A model generated the notes under the pieces. It did no database searches. It was not told the origin of the DNA and worked only from the letters and a program-made list of their open reading frames with translations. A stretch of DNA of 64,000 nt from Deinococcus yavapaiensis KR-236 (GTDB taxonomy: Bacteria > Deinococcota > Deinococci > Deinococcales > Deinococcaceae), in the NCBI RefSeq assembly GCF_003217515.1, contig NZ_QJSX01000011.1, forward strand, positions 124,001-188,000, written 5' to 3'. Below, piece after piece: positions 42,101 through 49,634 of this stretch. The number at the start of each line of letters is the position of its first letter. Position 1 is the first letter of the stretch. The translations under genes were made by a program, and so were the position numbers.

Positions 42101-43057
42101 CTCGTGGGGTACTTCAACGCTCTGCGGGAGCTCGGCGGCATGAAGCGCTTGTGCGAGGACGACGTGCAGACGCGCTCGTTCCGCGTCAGCATGAGCGCCA
42201 TCGAACGGCCGGGCCTCGTGCAGCGGTCCGTGCGCGAAGTCGTGGAGCTCACGTCGCGCGTGTCGAACCGCGACATCCCGCTCACCTTGGATCGCTTGGA
42301 GACGAAGCACAAGACGGCGTGGTCGAAAGGCGAGGCGCGCGCCGTGGACGTCGTGCTCGCCACGAACATGCTCTCCGTCGGCGTGGACGTGAACCGCCTC
42401 GGCCTCATGGCCGTGAACGGTCAACCGAAGACCACCGCCGAGTACATCCAAGCGACGAGCCGCGTCGGCCGCTCATCGCCCGGCCTGGTCGTGACGGTGC
42501 TGTCGTGGTCGCGTCCGCGAGATTTGTCGCACTACGAGACCTTCGAGCATTACCACGCGACGTTCTACCAGCACGTCGAAGCGCAGTCCGTCACGCCGTT
42601 CGCGCCGCGCGCCCTCGACCGCGGGCTCACGGGCACGCTCGTGAGCTTCGCGCGCCTCGGGGGCCGGGAGCTCAACGCGAACGTCGGCGCGGGCGCGCTC
42701 GACGACGTGACGCGCGCGGAAGCCGTGGAGGCGACGGCGCTCGTCGCGCGGCGCGCCGGTCTCGTGACCGGCAAGCACGCGGCGAGCGACGACGCGCGCG
42801 ACATGACGCGCGCGCGCTTCGATCTCTGGGTGCGCGAAGCGAAGCGGCCCGGGCGCGACCTCGGGTACCAGGAAGGCACGGGTACCGTCGCGGCGTTGTT
42901 GCAGTCGCCGAGCGCCGCGACGTGGACGGAGACGACCGTGCCGATGTCGATGCGCGAAGTCGAGCCGAGCGTGCGCCTCGTGATGGACAAGTCCAAAGCG
43001 CACGACGGCCCCGCGTGGCGCGCCGCGCTCACCGAGGACGAAGGAGTCGAAGCATGA
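39155..43057 (+). CDS. drmA: DISARM helicase DrmA
   Basis: A 1300-residue superfamily 2 helicase, a core DISARM component that in studied systems works with DrmB on DNA with a 5' overhang. Walker A is DLLWFPTGGGKTEAYLG with Lys610, and the DExx box is LIIQDEFHLISGPLG starting at Asp853. C-lobe motifs are DVVLATNMLSVGVDVNRLG and YIQATSRVGRSSPGLVV. A four-Cys zinc motif is suggested by TTCPWCGAEI and YCSDVVDACPF near residue 730. ATG 39155 has GGAAGGAG about nine bases upstream, 26 bp after drmMI, and its stop overlaps drmB (ATGA). Confidence 0.93.
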   Translation: MTNEARRRGGALERPPRIPSAWLASLDAFTRLDEHTLALPGDRERWRDVGEGDAVLVAEEHGEEWRVVHVGRVYRVRSTSAETTLYFDVSRRVDGEPSLASLGFDGHDPRVLVARVDQAAFAKAVRDATGAAWETLPTSDDQAYVRELLRLALVDDLLGPADGPHEEIVEMSVRDRYLVGKLAPVDVIANPVATLDADEDAGAPIDLRPLEGVAADPGQALEGASGRPNPEEEASELDASRNASIVPSSFGLTFCVDADATHVEVEATWGRYERRESERQTDPRTQRPMRAWKRIPSGGKFALSLDGAMIEPIAPDPACPGVVVRGRVRLSPNGRDRLVTLFLVNTQREPDANVDAAWLFQPELVVRDLGRDGSFRRRPPLEEDGTDAERAALAMLYREHVEFAVGHGVAVAARVSLFDFERATEVRTRVMPSYEVPITETPPLDGVPSDFLDMRRLAAMDRETLVAGFDAFVASYTAWIAAQRARIATDVAGWEDTANAALERCEHVRDRLREGVDVLRHDDAALEAFRFANLAMADQRVRSIFALRRRRGETLTVGDVDVPRNHSWRAFQLAFVLLGVPSLANPAHKDRTSDVDAEADLLWFPTGGGKTEAYLGVAAFAMAMRRLRPDLGELDGSRGLSVIMRYTLRLLTMQQFQRASALICAMERLRAAEPTVWGRSPFRIGLWVGQKSTPNTVKEAHEAIQAERNGKRPRAASPAQLTTCPWCGAEIDPKRDVVVDAEQGATSLYCSDVVDACPFADTNGPGLPVVVVDEELYHRPPSMLIATVDKFAMMAWKGQVRTLFGRVEAECPRHGLLWPDSECNGAHPVKGKLPATTVRKVRQIRPPDLIIQDEFHLISGPLGTMVGLYETAVDALCSWRLGDATVRPKVLASTATVRKAEEQVNGVFLRRATVFPPHGVDVGDNFFSRRTPTSEKPGRSYLGVCAPGSSKPAMLIRVYVALLTGAQALFERFGAAADPYMTLVGYFNALRELGGMKRLCEDDVQTRSFRVSMSAIERPGLVQRSVREVVELTSRVSNRDIPLTLDRLETKHKTAWSKGEARAVDVVLATNMLSVGVDVNRLGLMAVNGQPKTTAEYIQATSRVGRSSPGLVVTVLSWSRPRDLSHYETFEHYHATFYQHVEAQSVTPFAPRALDRGLTGTLVSFARLGGRELNANVGAGALDDVTRAEAVEATALVARRAGLVTGKHAASDDARDMTRARFDLWVREAKRPGRDLGYQEGTGTVAALLQSPSAATWTETTVPMSMREVEPSVRLVMDKSKAHDGPAWRAALTEDEGVEA

Positions 43058-44901
43058 CGAAATTCACCACCGCGCCCGTCGGGACCGTGCGGCCCAGCCA
43101 GTTGCTGTGGACGTACGGGCCCGGCGCGCTCGTGGACTTGCCGAACTTGTCGGTCGTCACGATGGGCCTCGACCAGTGGCGCGAAAGCACATGCGAAGTC
43201 GTGGACGAACCGCGCCTCCTCGCGGCCGTGCGCCGCACCCTCGGGCCGCAAGTCGAGCGTCTTCGCAAACCGCCCGTCGCGGACGACGACGTGGACCCGT
43301 TGTCCGCGGAGGCGCACCAAGGCGTGCCGGTGCGACCGTTCCCGCGTTGGTTGCGTTGCGTGCGGTGCGGTCTGCTCGGCGAGTTCGACTCAGGGTTGTT
43401 CGACCTCGACGCCGACGCGTTCCGACCGGAACGTTCGTCGTTCGTGCACACAAACTGCGAGAAGGGCAAGCGCAGCGACGCCGTGCCCGCGAGGTTCCTG
43501 CTCGCGTGCGAGAACGGGCACCTGGACGACTTCCCGTGGCATTGGTTCGTGCATGGCGGTCCGAGCGACTGCGGCGGCACACTGCGTTTTTTCGAGCGCG
43601 GCGCGTCGCTGCAGACGGAGAACTTGTGGGTGCGGTGCGACACGTGCGAAGCCGCGAAGTCCCTCGCGCACGCGTTTGGCGAGGAAGGCCGGCGCGCGCT
43701 GCCCGCGTGTCGCGGTCGACATCCGCACTTGGATCGGTACGAGGACGGGTGTGAAGCGCGGCCGCGCGCCGTGGTGCTCGGCGCGACGAACACGTGGTTT
43801 CCGGTGACGCTGTCCGCCCTCGCGATCCCACTGGCCGAGGACAAGCTCGGACAGTTCGTCGAAGACGCGTGGGAAGACCTCAAGGACGCGGAGGATGCCA
43901 GCGAACTGCGTGGTGTGCTGAAGACGTTGCGCAAGCGTGGGCACTTCCCGGCGCTCGACGCTTTGACGACCGAGGAGGTGTGGGACGCGGTCGAGCGCAA
44001 GCGGTCCGGGGCGAGCACCGCGACGTCCGACGCCGCGTCGACCGAGGACATGAAGCGGCCTGAGTGGACGGTCCTCACGGCCGCCCCGGCGGCGTCCTCG
44101 TGGCCGCACTTCCTCTCCGAGCGCGTCGACGTGCCGACGGCGTTCGCGTCGACGATCGCGTCGGTGTCGCTCGTGAAGCGTCTGCGTGAAGTCAACGCGC
44201 TGCTCGGCTTCACGCGCGTCGACTCGCCGGAGGAGGTGCTGGACGTCGGCGCGCGCGACCGTGTCGCGTCGCTGACGGCCGCGCGCCCTCGCTGGGTGCC
44301 GGCGTCCGAAGTGCACGGCGAAGGCGTGTTCGTGCGTTTCGACGAGGCGGAACTGCGCAGGTGGGAAGCGCGTCCGGCAGTGCGCGAACGCGACGAGCGC
44401 TTGCGGCGCGGGCATCGAGGATGGCGCGCGAGCCGCGACCTTCCGCCCGACGCGCACTACCCAGGCGTGCGGTACGCGATGCTGCACTCGCTCGCGCACC
44501 TGCTGATTCGGGAGTTCGCGTTGGAGTGCGGGTACGGCGCGGCGAGCATTCGCGAACGCGTGTACGCCGACGCGGACGCGGCCAGTCCCATGGGAGGCTT
44601 CTTGCTGTACACGGCCGCGGCGGACGCGGACGGCACGCTCGGCGGGCTCGTCGAGCTCGGCAAGCCCGAGAACCTCGGGCGGGTGCTCGCCCAAGCGCTG
44701 CGGCGCGCGCGCGTGTGCTCGTCGGACCCGTTGTGCTCCGAGCACGACCCCGGTCAGGATCGCTCCTTGCACGCCGCGGCGTGCCACGCGTGCGAATTCG
44801 TCGCCGAGACGTCGTGCGAGCGCGGCAACCGCTACTTGGACCGCGCGTTGCTCGTGCCGACTTTCGAGTGCGTGGACGCCGCGTTCTTCGGAAGAGCGTG
44901 A
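43054..44901 (+). CDS. drmB: DISARM DUF1998 protein DrmB
   Basis: A 615-residue protein with the DrmB opening MTKFTTAPVGTVRPSQLLWTYGPGALVDLP. Zinc-binding cysteines appear in WLRCVRCGLLG, LLACENGHLDDFPWHWFVH, LWVRCDTCEAAKSL and, in the DUF1998 domain near the end, CHACEFVAETSCERGNRYLDR. HSLAHLLIREFALECGYGAASIRERVY is the conserved DUF1998 core. DrmB forms a complex with DrmA in the studied class 2 system. ATGA overlap with drmA and one base before the drmC GTG show a single transcript. Confidence 0.93.
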   Translation: MTKFTTAPVGTVRPSQLLWTYGPGALVDLPNLSVVTMGLDQWRESTCEVVDEPRLLAAVRRTLGPQVERLRKPPVADDDVDPLSAEAHQGVPVRPFPRWLRCVRCGLLGEFDSGLFDLDADAFRPERSSFVHTNCEKGKRSDAVPARFLLACENGHLDDFPWHWFVHGGPSDCGGTLRFFERGASLQTENLWVRCDTCEAAKSLAHAFGEEGRRALPACRGRHPHLDRYEDGCEARPRAVVLGATNTWFPVTLSALAIPLAEDKLGQFVEDAWEDLKDAEDASELRGVLKTLRKRGHFPALDALTTEEVWDAVERKRSGASTATSDAASTEDMKRPEWTVLTAAPAASSWPHFLSERVDVPTAFASTIASVSLVKRLREVNALLGFTRVDSPEEVLDVGARDRVASLTAARPRWVPASEVHGEGVFVRFDEAELRRWEARPAVRERDERLRRGHRGWRASRDLPPDAHYPGVRYAMLHSLAHLLIREFALECGYGAASIRERVYADADAASPMGGFLLYTAAADADGTLGGLVELGKPENLGRVLAQALRRARVCSSDPLCSEHDPGQDRSLHAAACHACEFVAETSCERGNRYLDRALLVPTFECVDAAFFGRA

Positions 44902-44902
44902 C

Positions 44903-45658
44903 GTGACGATCCACACGACGAGCGCCTTGTGGGCGGCAGTGGCGCGCGTCGCCACGACGCTGCCGATCGAGCGTGTCGAGCAACTCGCCGGCTTCGTGCA
45001 ACGCGCGCCCGGACCGCGCGCGATCGCGAACGCGCTGCCAGGCGTGCCGTCCGACGCCGTGACGGCCCTTGGTGTCGTGTGGAAGGACGTGCCGACGTCC
45101 GGCGCGGAACTCGCGAGCGCGCTGCGCGCCGCGGCCGCCACGGCGAGCGCGGCGCGGCGCGCGACGGACGTGTCGCTCGCGTGGACGGGCCCGACCACGA
45201 CGTTCTTGTCGGTGCGGCACACGGAACGCGTGCTGGTCGAACTCGTCGACGCCGCGCGCGAGCGCGTCTTCGTGGCGAGTTACGTGGCGTACGACGTGCC
45301 GAGCGTCGTGGCCGCGCTCGACGGCGCGTGCGCGCGCGGCGTGAACGTGTCGATCTTGCTGGAGACGTCCGCCGCCAAAGGAGGAAGCTTGTCGGTCGAT
45401 TCGATCGAGAAGATGCGCGCCGCCGTGCCGCGCGCGACGTTGTACGAATGGAACCCCACGCGTCGCGTCGGTGCGGTGCACGCGAAGGCCGTCGTCGTGG
45501 ACGGCGCGGCTTGCCTCGTGACGAGCGCGAACCTCACGACGGCCGCGTTGGAGCGCAACATGGAACTCGGCGTGACGATTCGCGGCGGGCGGGTGCCGGA
45601 GCAGCTCGATCGGCACTTCCGCGCGCTCGTCGACACGTGCGTGCTCGTTCGAGCTTGA
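44903..45658 (+). CDS. drmC: DISARM PLD-family protein DrmC
   Basis: A 251-residue phospholipase D-fold protein with one intact HxKx4D motif, H193-K195-D200 in VHAKAVVVDG, followed by SANLTTAALERNMELGV. A degenerate N-terminal half includes VLVELVDAARERVFVASYV. As in other DISARM operons it is the last core gene. Published work on DISARM describes DrmC as dispensable in at least some settings, so its contribution here is uncertain. GTG start 44903 follows the drmB stop by one base. Confidence 0.9.
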   Translation: MTIHTTSALWAAVARVATTLPIERVEQLAGFVQRAPGPRAIANALPGVPSDAVTALGVVWKDVPTSGAELASALRAAAATASAARRATDVSLAWTGPTTTFLSVRHTERVLVELVDAARERVFVASYVAYDVPSVVAALDGACARGVNVSILLETSAAKGGSLSVDSIEKMRAAVPRATLYEWNPTRRVGAVHAKAVVVDGAACLVTSANLTTAALERNMELGVTIRGGRVPEQLDRHFRALVDTCVLVRA

Positions 45659-45680
45659 ACGACACGCCCGCGCTGCTAGA

Positions 45681-46820
45681 GTGAAGTCGATCACGGTGCC
45701 GACTCCTCCTTCTCACCCCGACCCACGTCCTCATCGGAACAGCACGGTCGTCGACCTCTTCTGCGGCGTCGGCGGCCTCACGCACGGCTTCGTCGCCGAA
45801 GGCTTCCACGTCGCCGCCGGCCTGGACGTGGATTCGTCGTGTCGACACGCGTACGAAGCGAACAACGCGGGCGCCACCTTCTTGGAGAAGAGCGTCGACG
45901 ATCCGAGCGTGCCCGACTTGCTGCGCGACCTCTACCCGCGAGGGCGCACGAAAATCCTCGTGGGGTGCGCGCCGTGCCAGCCGTTCTCGTCGAACAACAC
46001 GAAAGGAAAGCAGACGGGCGATTGGCGGTTGCTCGGTGTGTTCGGCGACCTCGTCGCGGCCGTCGAACCGGACGTCGTGTCGATGGAGAACGTGTCGCGC
46101 CTCGCGACCTTCCGCGGCGGCGAGGTCTTCCGCGGTTTCGTGTCGAAGTTGGAAGACCTCGGCTACCACGTCGCGTGGGACGACGTGCACGGCCCCGACC
46201 ACGGCGTGCCGCAGCGCCGCAAGCGTCTGCTGCTGCTCGCGTCGCGTCTCGGTCCGATCGAGTTCGAACCGCCTTCCCGCTCGCCCGACACGTACCGCAC
46301 GGTTCGCGACACGATCGGCGCGTTGCGTCCGCTGCGCGCCGGCGAACGCGACCTGGCCGACCCGTTGCATTGGGCGGCCGGGTTGACGCAGCGCAACTTG
46401 GAGCGCATTCGCGCGTCGAAACCCAACGGTTCGTGGCGCGATTGGGACGAACACCTCGTCGCCGACTGCCACCGCAAGGCCAGCGGCAAGTCCTTTCCGA
46501 GCGTGTACGGCCGCATGGCGTGGGACGAGCCATCCCCGACGATCACGACGCAGTTCTACGGGTTCGGCAACGGCCGCTTCGGCCATCCCGAGCAGGACCG
46601 CGCCATCTCGCTGCGCGAAGGCGCGCTGCTGCAGACGTTCCCGCCCGGGTACGAGTTCGTGCCGCCCGAAGGCCCGTGGACGTTCGAGCACATCGGTCGG
46701 CACATCGGCAACGCCGTTCCGCCCGAGGTCGGGCGCGTCGTCGCTCGGTCGATCGCGGCGCACCTCGACGCGACCGCGGCGTCGACGGAGGCCGCGTCAC
46801 GCGGCCTCGTCGTCCAGTAA
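45681..46820 (+). CDS. DNA (cytosine-5-)methyltransferase
   Basis: A 379-residue Dcm-type enzyme. Motif I is VVDLFCGVGGLTHGF, motif IV is GCAPCQPFSSNN with catalytic Cys99, motif VI is SMENVSRL, motif VIII is PQRRKRLLLLA and motif X is GNAVPPEVGR. It starts 22 bp after drmC on the same strand and may be read through from the DISARM operon. Class 2 DISARM uses a 5mC enzyme (DrmMII), while this class 1 operon already has DrmMI, so the gene is either an additional DISARM methylase or an independent methylase/Vsr pair. No cognate restriction enzyme is adjacent. Its 3' end overlaps the convergent vsr gene by 24 bp. Confidence 0.9.
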   Translation: MKSITVPTPPSHPDPRPHRNSTVVDLFCGVGGLTHGFVAEGFHVAAGLDVDSSCRHAYEANNAGATFLEKSVDDPSVPDLLRDLYPRGRTKILVGCAPCQPFSSNNTKGKQTGDWRLLGVFGDLVAAVEPDVVSMENVSRLATFRGGEVFRGFVSKLEDLGYHVAWDDVHGPDHGVPQRRKRLLLLASRLGPIEFEPPSRSPDTYRTVRDTIGALRPLRAGERDLADPLHWAAGLTQRNLERIRASKPNGSWRDWDEHLVADCHRKASGKSFPSVYGRMAWDEPSPTITTQFYGFGNGRFGHPEQDRAISLREGALLQTFPPGYEFVPPEGPWTFEHIGRHIGNAVPPEVGRVVARSIAAHLDATAASTEAASRGLVVQ

Positions 46821-47219
46821 GCGCAGCACGCGTTCGACGACGTCGTCGAGTCGCTCCTCGACTTCGTGCTCCCAGACGCGAAGCACCCGCCACCCGAGCG
46901 CCTGGAGGTCGGCGACGTTGCAGCGATCGCGTTCCATGTTCCGCTCGACCTTCTCGCGCCAGAACGGCTTGAGCTTGTGACCGCGCTCCTCGAATCGCCA
47001 TCCGTGCCAGAAGTCGCCGTCGACGAACACGGCGACTTTGCGGCGCGGGAATACGATGTCCGGCGAGCCGGGCAGCCCCTTGACGTTCTTGCGAAATCGA
47101 AGGCCGCGGCGATGCAACGCGGATCGAAGCGTCACTTCGATGCCGGTGTCGGCGCGGCGCACGTTCGCCATGCGCGCCGCGATCTGCTCGCGGGTCATCG
47201 GTGTCTTCACATCGATCAT
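46797..47219 (-). CDS. vsr: very-short-patch-repair (Vsr-type) endonuclease
   Basis: A 140-residue PD-(D/E)xK-fold nickase that in the family cuts next to T:G mismatches formed by 5-methylcytosine deamination. The core is LPGSPDIVFPRRKVAVFVDG with catalytic Asp54, followed by FWHGW and LQALGWRVLRVWEHE. The zinc-binding cysteines of E. coli Vsr are replaced (Asp69 in VDGDFWHGW; His in VWEH), so this is a zinc-lacking variant. Pairing with the convergent 5mC methylase matches the usual dcm-vsr linkage. The start is uncertain: ATG 47219 has no good ribosome binding site, and ATG 47198 or longer forms are possible. Confidence 0.85.
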   Translation of the reverse strand: MIDVKTPMTREQIAARMANVRRADTGIEVTLRSALHRRGLRFRKNVKGLPGSPDIVFPRRKVAVFVDGDFWHGWRFEERGHKLKPFWREKVERNMERDRCNVADLQALGWRVLRVWEHEVEERLDDVVERVLRLLDDEAA

Positions 47220-47319
47220 GATCGTGTACGACCGCGTTGGAAACGTGATTCGCGCATGACGACACGCGAGAGGGAGGACGACGCGACCTTCGCGTCGTCC
47301 TCCCTCTCGCTCGCGCACG

Positions 47320-47610
47320 TCAACTCAAGTTGACGTGCCAGTGCAACCAAAGCTCGTTCATGTGCTCGTGAATCCGCTGCAAGCGTTCGACGACGCGCGG
47401 AGCCAAGAAGGGCTGCAGGAGCGCGACGTCGAGGCCTTCGCGCACGACCACGCCGACTTGGTAGTACTCCCACGCTTCGGGCTCGGAGCCGTAGAACACT
47501 TCACGGAAGCGTTCGCGCGCCGCTTCGGGCGACGTCGCGTTCACCACCATGATTTGACGCAAGAGGCCCTCTCCCGTTGCGAAATACTCGAGATACACGG
47601 TATACGTCAT
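47320..47610 (-). CDS. hypothetical protein
   Basis: A 96-residue protein starting MTYTVYLEYFATGEGLLRQIM, with a mixed alpha/beta pattern and a Trp/His-rich end (NELWLHWHVNLS). No family is recognised. GGGAGG lies nine bases before ATG 47610, and the start is one base after the stop of the upstream gene, so it is the last member of a three-gene minus-strand run (48645 to 47320) of unknown function within the element. Confidence 0.65.
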   Translation of the reverse strand: MTYTVYLEYFATGEGLLRQIMVVNATSPEAARERFREVFYGSEPEAWEYYQVGVVVREGLDVALLQPFLAPRVVERLQRIHEHMNELWLHWHVNLS

Positions 47611-47611
47611 G

Positions 47612-48376
47612 TCAGTTCGCCTCCCTCGCGTCGGCGTCGCGCAGCGCGAGCAGCGACGCGCGCATGTCGCGCGGCACGCCGCCTTCGACGAGCGTGGCGT
47701 ACGCGTCGACGAGTGCGTCACGCGCACCCGCCTCGCCGTCCTCGTCGAGCGCGGTCGCGAGCCGGGCGCGAACCGTCACGGCGGTCCGCGCGACCGACAG
47801 CACGTAGTCGACGTTCTCGAGCGCGCGTCGCAAGTGCGCTTCCGCCTGCCCGGGCGTGTCGAAGCGCGGCACCGCGCGCGCGCCGAGGTCGCGCGGTGAC
47901 ACGGGCTCCAGGACGTCGAATCCGTCGATCGGCGCGGCGCGGCCGCACACGACGACCGCGCGGCCCACGCCCGCGCACGCGATGACCTTGAAGGCCGTGA
48001 CGACGAGCTCGAAATCGCTCCCGGCCGTGCGCGCCGCCTGCAGGTCGTCGCCGCCGTCGAAGAGTACGACGCGCGTGTCGTGCGCTTCGAGCGCCGCCGC
48101 GACCGCCGCGAAGGTCGCGTTCGCACCGCGCGGCACGCCGAGGCCGAAGTGGACCAGCAGCGCGCTCAGCACGCCGAGCGGCGTGGGTGGCGCGTCGAGT
48201 CGCAGCGTGACCGTGCGCTCGGCAAGGTCGCCGCGCGTGAGCGCGCGCACGTCCACGTCGGGAACACCCTGCGGCACGCGCAGCCACGACAACCGTGCGC
48301 CCGGCGGGCCGTCGCGCGCTTCGCGAAGTGCGGCGCGCGTCCCGGCACGCCAGGCGTCGAGCGACGCGCGCGTCAC
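47612..48376 (-). CDS. hypothetical protein, possibly degenerate ATPase
   Basis: A 254-residue protein whose middle reads TRVVLFDGGDDLQAART, then LVVTAFKVIACAGVGRAVVVCGRAAPIDGF, a strand-helix rhythm like the Walker B to sensor region of TniB/AAA-type ATPases. No Walker A GxxxxGK(S/T) is present, so it is probably not an active ATPase. The start is GTG 48376, overlapping the stop of the preceding small gene (GTGA). The family is not recognised with confidence. Confidence 0.6.
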   Translation of the reverse strand: MTRASLDAWRAGTRAALREARDGPPGARLSWLRVPQGVPDVDVRALTRGDLAERTVTLRLDAPPTPLGVLSALLVHFGLGVPRGANATFAAVAAALEAHDTRVVLFDGGDDLQAARTAGSDFELVVTAFKVIACAGVGRAVVVCGRAAPIDGFDVLEPVSPRDLGARAVPRFDTPGQAEAHLRRALENVDYVLSVARTAVTVRARLATALDEDGEAGARDALVDAYATLVEGGVPRDMRASLLALRDADAREAN

Positions 48377-48645
48377 GCGTTGCCTCGTGCGCCGCGCCGG
48401 CGCGCGACGACGTCCTGAGCCCAGGTGGTCCAATCGCGCGCGTCGTCGGGATCCGCGCCGGACAGCGCGTGCCGCGAGAGGGGCACGTGGGCGGCGGCCA
48501 GCACACGCTCCGTGTGCACGTCGTGCACCGTGAGACGGCCGACGTACATGTCGTTCACGCAGCGAACGCGGGCGAAGTGGCGATCGTCGATCGTGCGGCT
48601 CCACACGTCGACGGTGAGAGTCGGTCGAGTCGGTCGGGTTTTCAT
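48373..48645 (-). CDS. hypothetical small protein
   Basis: A 90-residue protein from ATG 48645 with AGGAG five bases upstream. The first half is strand-rich (RFVNDMYVGRL-like segment CVNDMYVGRLTVHD), and the C-terminus is basic (VVARRRGARGNA). No family is recognised. It is translationally coupled to the following gene by a GTGA overlap. It belongs to the cluster between the primase and the vsr gene. Confidence 0.6.
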   Translation of the reverse strand: MKTRPTRPTLTVDVWSRTIDDRHFARVRCVNDMYVGRLTVHDVHTERVLAAAHVPLSRHALSGADPDDARDWTTWAQDVVARRRGARGNA

Positions 48646-48657
48646 GAAAACTCCTGA

Positions 48658-48698
48658 ATCAGCACGTCGCGCGTGTCGATCGTGCTGATCGTGCTGGT
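48658..48698. repeat. inverted and direct AGCACGATC-type repeats in a short intergenic gap
   Basis: A 9-bp inverted repeat (ATCAGCACG at 48658-48666, its complement at 48681-48689) overlaps a tandem GATCGTGCT repeat (48679-48696) between the primase stop and the next gene. It may be a terminator hairpin or a protein-binding repeat of the replication module. Evidence is sequence pattern only. Confidence 0.35.
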
Positions 48699-48728
48699 CA
48701 TGCCGAAAAACGAGGAAGGCGGAGTACG

Positions 48729-49634
48729 TCAATCGCGAGCGGGGCGCAGCACGGGTCCGCCCAGGGCGATCACGCGCGCGATCGTGCGCTCGCCGATCGT
48801 GACGGGCGAAGCGGTCGAGACGCGCCGCGCCCACTTACCGGCGTACGCGTCGTGCAGCGCGGAGCGGCGAAACACCGCGTCGAGGGCGACCGGGTCGTCA
48901 CCGACGACGAAATGCGCCAGGCGAAGCAACGCGAACGCCGCCTCGCTGCGCGACGCGTACCCGTCGCACACGCCGTCGTCGAAAAGCGCCGCGAACTTCG
49001 CGCCGTTGCGCAACCGCCGCAAGCACGCGATGGCGGCGTCGACGTTCGTCGTGGAAGTGATTCGGGGCGGCGCAGCGGTCGGTGAAGTCGGGACGAGCAA
49101 GCGCACGTCGAACAGCCGGGTGGGCCACGCCGTCCACGGTGGGACGGCCCGCCCCGTCACGGTCACGTGACCGGTGCGCAGAAGTTCGGCGCGCCGCCCG
49201 CTCGCGAGACGCACGACGGCGTTCGAAGCTTCGTGCGTTTCGTCGCGCACGAGGACGTGCACGCCCGAACCGGGTGAACGTTCGACGTACCCGCCGATCT
49301 CCTGCGCGGCACTCACGGCCCACGGCGCGATCCGCCCGTCCTGGGCGACGCACGCGTCGAGGTCTACGCACGCGAGACCGCTGCCGTGCAGCGCGTACCC
49401 GACGCCCGTTCCGACGTGGCGGCGCGCGAACGCGTCGTTCAGGGCGTCCCACGTCATCCAGCACGCGGCGTCGCGCACGTCGTGCGCGCGCGCCTGGCGG
49501 CCGCGAACGAGCAGCGGGACTTTCGCGACGCCCCCGTTGGGGCGCCGTCGGGCCGCCCACACGACCCATCGTGCGTCGTGCAGCGGCCAGCGGGCCGCGA
49601 CGCGAGCGAGCAAATCAACGCGATCGTTGGGCAT
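48729..49634 (-). CDS. primase-polymerase (AEP/prim-pol-like) protein
   Basis: A 301-residue protein of the bifunctional primase/polymerase type found in phages, plasmids and integrative elements. Catalytic motif DxD is at Asp91/Asp93 (GSGLACVDLDACV), followed by GYVERSPGSGVHVLV with the motif II His126. The upstream segment RWVVWAARRRPNGGVAKVPL is the usual opening. The C-terminal 120 residues are helical and resemble the cap of NrS-1-like prim-pols. It presumably primes replication of the excised element. Its ATG lies inside the end of the TnpB-like gene (20-bp overlap). Confidence 0.82.
   Translation of the reverse strand: MPNDRVDLLARVAARWPLHDARWVVWAARRRPNGGVAKVPLLVRGRQARAHDVRDAACWMTWDALNDAFARRHVGTGVGYALHGSGLACVDLDACVAQDGRIAPWAVSAAQEIGGYVERSPGSGVHVLVRDETHEASNAVVRLASGRRAELLRTGHVTVTGRAVPPWTAWPTRLFDVRLLVPTSPTAAPPRITSTTNVDAAIACLRRLRNGAKFAALFDDGVCDGYASRSEAAFALLRLAHFVVGDDPVALDAVFRRSALHDAYAGKWARRVSTASPVTIGERTIARVIALGGPVLRPARD

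Noticed and set aside
45681..47219. Complete type II restriction-modification system
   Set aside because: A methylase and Vsr are present but no restriction endonuclease gene lies next to them.
48673..49170. Plus-strand frame starting MSIVLIVLVMP as a small membrane protein
   Set aside because: The hydrophobic start comes from the GATCGTGCT repeat, and the remainder is antisense shadow of the prim-pol gene.
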